Source: Planctomycetota bacterium
GTDB lineage: Bacteria > Planctomycetota > Planctomycetia > Isosphaerales > Isosphaeraceae
Reading direction: 5' to 3'
DNA length: 7,042 bases
Assembly: GCA_021818605.1 (NCBI GenBank)
Contig: JAKAUH010000486.1
Span: forward strand, 1 to 7,042
Within the stretch, counting starts at the first letter, position 1. Every line of letters begins with the position of its first letter. This document shows positions 5,873 to 7,042 of the stretch, piece after piece. The translations under genes and the position numbers were made by a program. The notes under the pieces were generated by a model. It did not search any database, had not been told where the DNA came from, and saw nothing but the letters and a program-made list of their open reading frames with translations.

Positions 5873-7042
5873 TCAACGAGAACTCGGTTTCCCCAACGTC
5901 GAAGCCGATCCCGGTGCCCGGCCGTGAAGGAAGGCCAGCAGGTCGCGCAGCTCCTGCACGGTCATCGTGGCCGCCAGGTTGTCGGGCATGATCGACGTCT
6001 TCTGTGGTCGGCGGTCGGCGATCTCGTGGAGCTTGACGGCGATCCGGCGGCCGTCGACGTCGCCGAAGATGACCGTGCCATCAGCCGTCGTCTCGAGCAG
6101 GACGCCGTTGAAGACCGTGCCGTCGGTACGAGCGACCCGCCACGAGACGAACTGCGGGGCGATCTCGCGGCTGGGTGCGAGGATCGACTCGACCAGCCGG
6201 CGGCGGTCGCCGGCCGAGGCGATCGTCGAGAGGTCCGGGCCGACCCGGCCGCCGCGGCCGTCGATCTGGTGGCAGCGGTAACAGCCCGGGCCCGTTGCGT
6301 GGAAGAACACTCGCTCGCCGGCGGCGGGGTCCGCGGGACCATCCAGCAGCCTGAGCCATCGATCGACGTTCGCGCTCAACTCGGTCGATCTCGACACCGG
6401 CGCTGGGGCACCGATGCGGTCGATGAGCGCGAGGGCATCGGGATCGCCCTGGTTGGCCCAGCGGATCCATCGCGTATCGCGGTCATCGAGCTGGAGACTC
6501 CGCAGGCCGCGCAGGGCCTCGCGCCGCAAAATCCTCGGCCCGCAGCCGGCCAGGTCGAGGAGGCGCTCACGCTGATCGGCCGCGTCCCAGGCCAGGCCAT
6601 CGATCGCGGCGGCTCGAAGATTCACGTCAAGCGACGAGTCGAAGGCCAGTCGGGCGAGGGTTGTGGTGCGCTGAGATTGATGGCCCTGCGCCAGCGAGCG
6701 AATCGCCTCGATGCGGACCTTCGCGTGGGCCGACTCGAGCAGACGGTCGAGCAACGACGGCGAGAGCGCCGGGTGATCGGCCCGGAGCATCCGGAGGCAG
6801 CGTGCCACGATCACGGGGGGCGTGTGCGCGTCCTTCAGCAGGCCGACGATGTAGTCCTCGCCGGCCTGCTCGTCGCGCGAGTCGCGGCGGCGGTTGTCGA
6901 GCAGCTCGAGCGACGCGAGCGTGGCCTGGAAGACCTCGGGCGTCGTCGAGCCCGAGCCCAGGCCGGCCATCAATCGTTGGCGATACATCTCGATCCGACG
7001 CTCGCCAATCCACTGGATGGCGGCGAAGCGGATCGTGGGATC
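5873..7042 (-). CDS. PVC-type HEAT-repeat/c-type heme (CxxCH) protein, C-terminal part
   Basis: The frame is open from the window edge to the TGA at 5875-5873, showing 389 residues; the true start lies beyond 7042 and the Met at 6988 is internal. Visible residues about 75-190 form degenerate HEAT-like helical repeats (for example KVRIEAIRSLAQ and NLRAAAIDGLAW). They are followed by a cytochrome c domain with CYRCH at 254-258 for covalent heme attachment and a downstream SIMPDNL whose Met352 is the likely distal ligand. The block from GERVFFHATGPGCYRCH to the C-terminus has the layout of the planctomycete/verrucomicrobial putative heme-binding domain (TIGR02603-like). In full-length relatives the missing N-terminal part is often a beta-propeller dehydrogenase-like domain with a signal peptide, so an exported electron-transfer or sugar-oxidising role is likely but unproven. 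It lies 76 bp upstream of the amidase on the same strand. Confidence 0.92.
   Translation of the reverse strand, partial: DPTIRFAAIQWIGERRIEMYRQRLMAGLGSGSTTPEVFQATLASLELLDNRRRDSRDEQAGEDYIVGLLKDAHTPPVIVARCLRMLRADHPALSPSLLDRLLESAHAKVRIEAIRSLAQGHQSQRTTTLARLAFDSSLDVNLRAAAIDGLAWDAADQRERLLDLAGCGPRILRREALRGLRSLQLDDRDTRWIRWANQGDPDALALIDRIGAPAPVSRSTELSANVDRWLRLLDGPADPAAGERVFFHATGPGCYRCHQIDGRGGRVGPDLSTIASAGDRRRLVESILAPSREIAPQFVSWRVARTDGTVFNGVLLETTADGTVIFGDVDGRRIAVKLHEIADRRPQKTSIMPDNLAATMTVQELRDLLAFLHGRAPGSASTLGKPSSR

Overview
The window looks like chromosomal DNA of a GC-rich planctomycete, probably Isosphaeraceae-like; that placement is inferred from gene content. Two lineage-typical proteins support it: an ECF sigma factor that continues through a membrane segment into carboxypeptidase-regulatory-type repeats, and a PVC-type protein with HEAT-like repeats and a C-terminal CxxCH heme domain. 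All recognisable genes lie on the minus strand, so transcription runs from high to low coordinates.

In transcription order: (1) 7042-5873, C-terminal 389 residues of a HEAT/c-type heme protein, with its N-terminus outside the window. (2) 5796-4822, an acetamidase/formamidase family protein, complete at 324 aa. (3) 4825-3455, a complete 456-aa cytochrome P450 whose ATG overlaps the amidase stop in an ATGA arrangement, so the two are very likely co-transcribed and translationally coupled. (4) 3408-3229, a short decayed remnant of an AAA-type ATPase with a good ribosome binding site but a destroyed Walker A motif and no body. (5) 3228-2578, a gene-free stretch of about 650 bp holding a GC-rich stem-loop, an imperfect inverted-repeat element with CAGAG-rich arms, and a pentanucleotide tandem repeat close to the next gene. 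(6) 2577-1, the sigma factor fusion, 859 codons visible and running off the left edge.

The amidase-P450 pair is the most coherent functional unit: one enzyme hydrolyses a simple or unidentified amide and the other performs a heme-dependent monooxygenation. No P450 redox partner and no anti-sigma factor are visible. The sigma fusion appears to be a separate transcription unit with its own ribosome binding site. I see no tRNA, rRNA, CRISPR array, transposase or phage gene. The candidates for something undescribed are the coupled amidase-P450 pair, the membrane-tethered sigma factor with at least five beta-sandwich repeats, and the repeat-bearing leader in front of it; none of these is proven to be a new system from the sequence alone.
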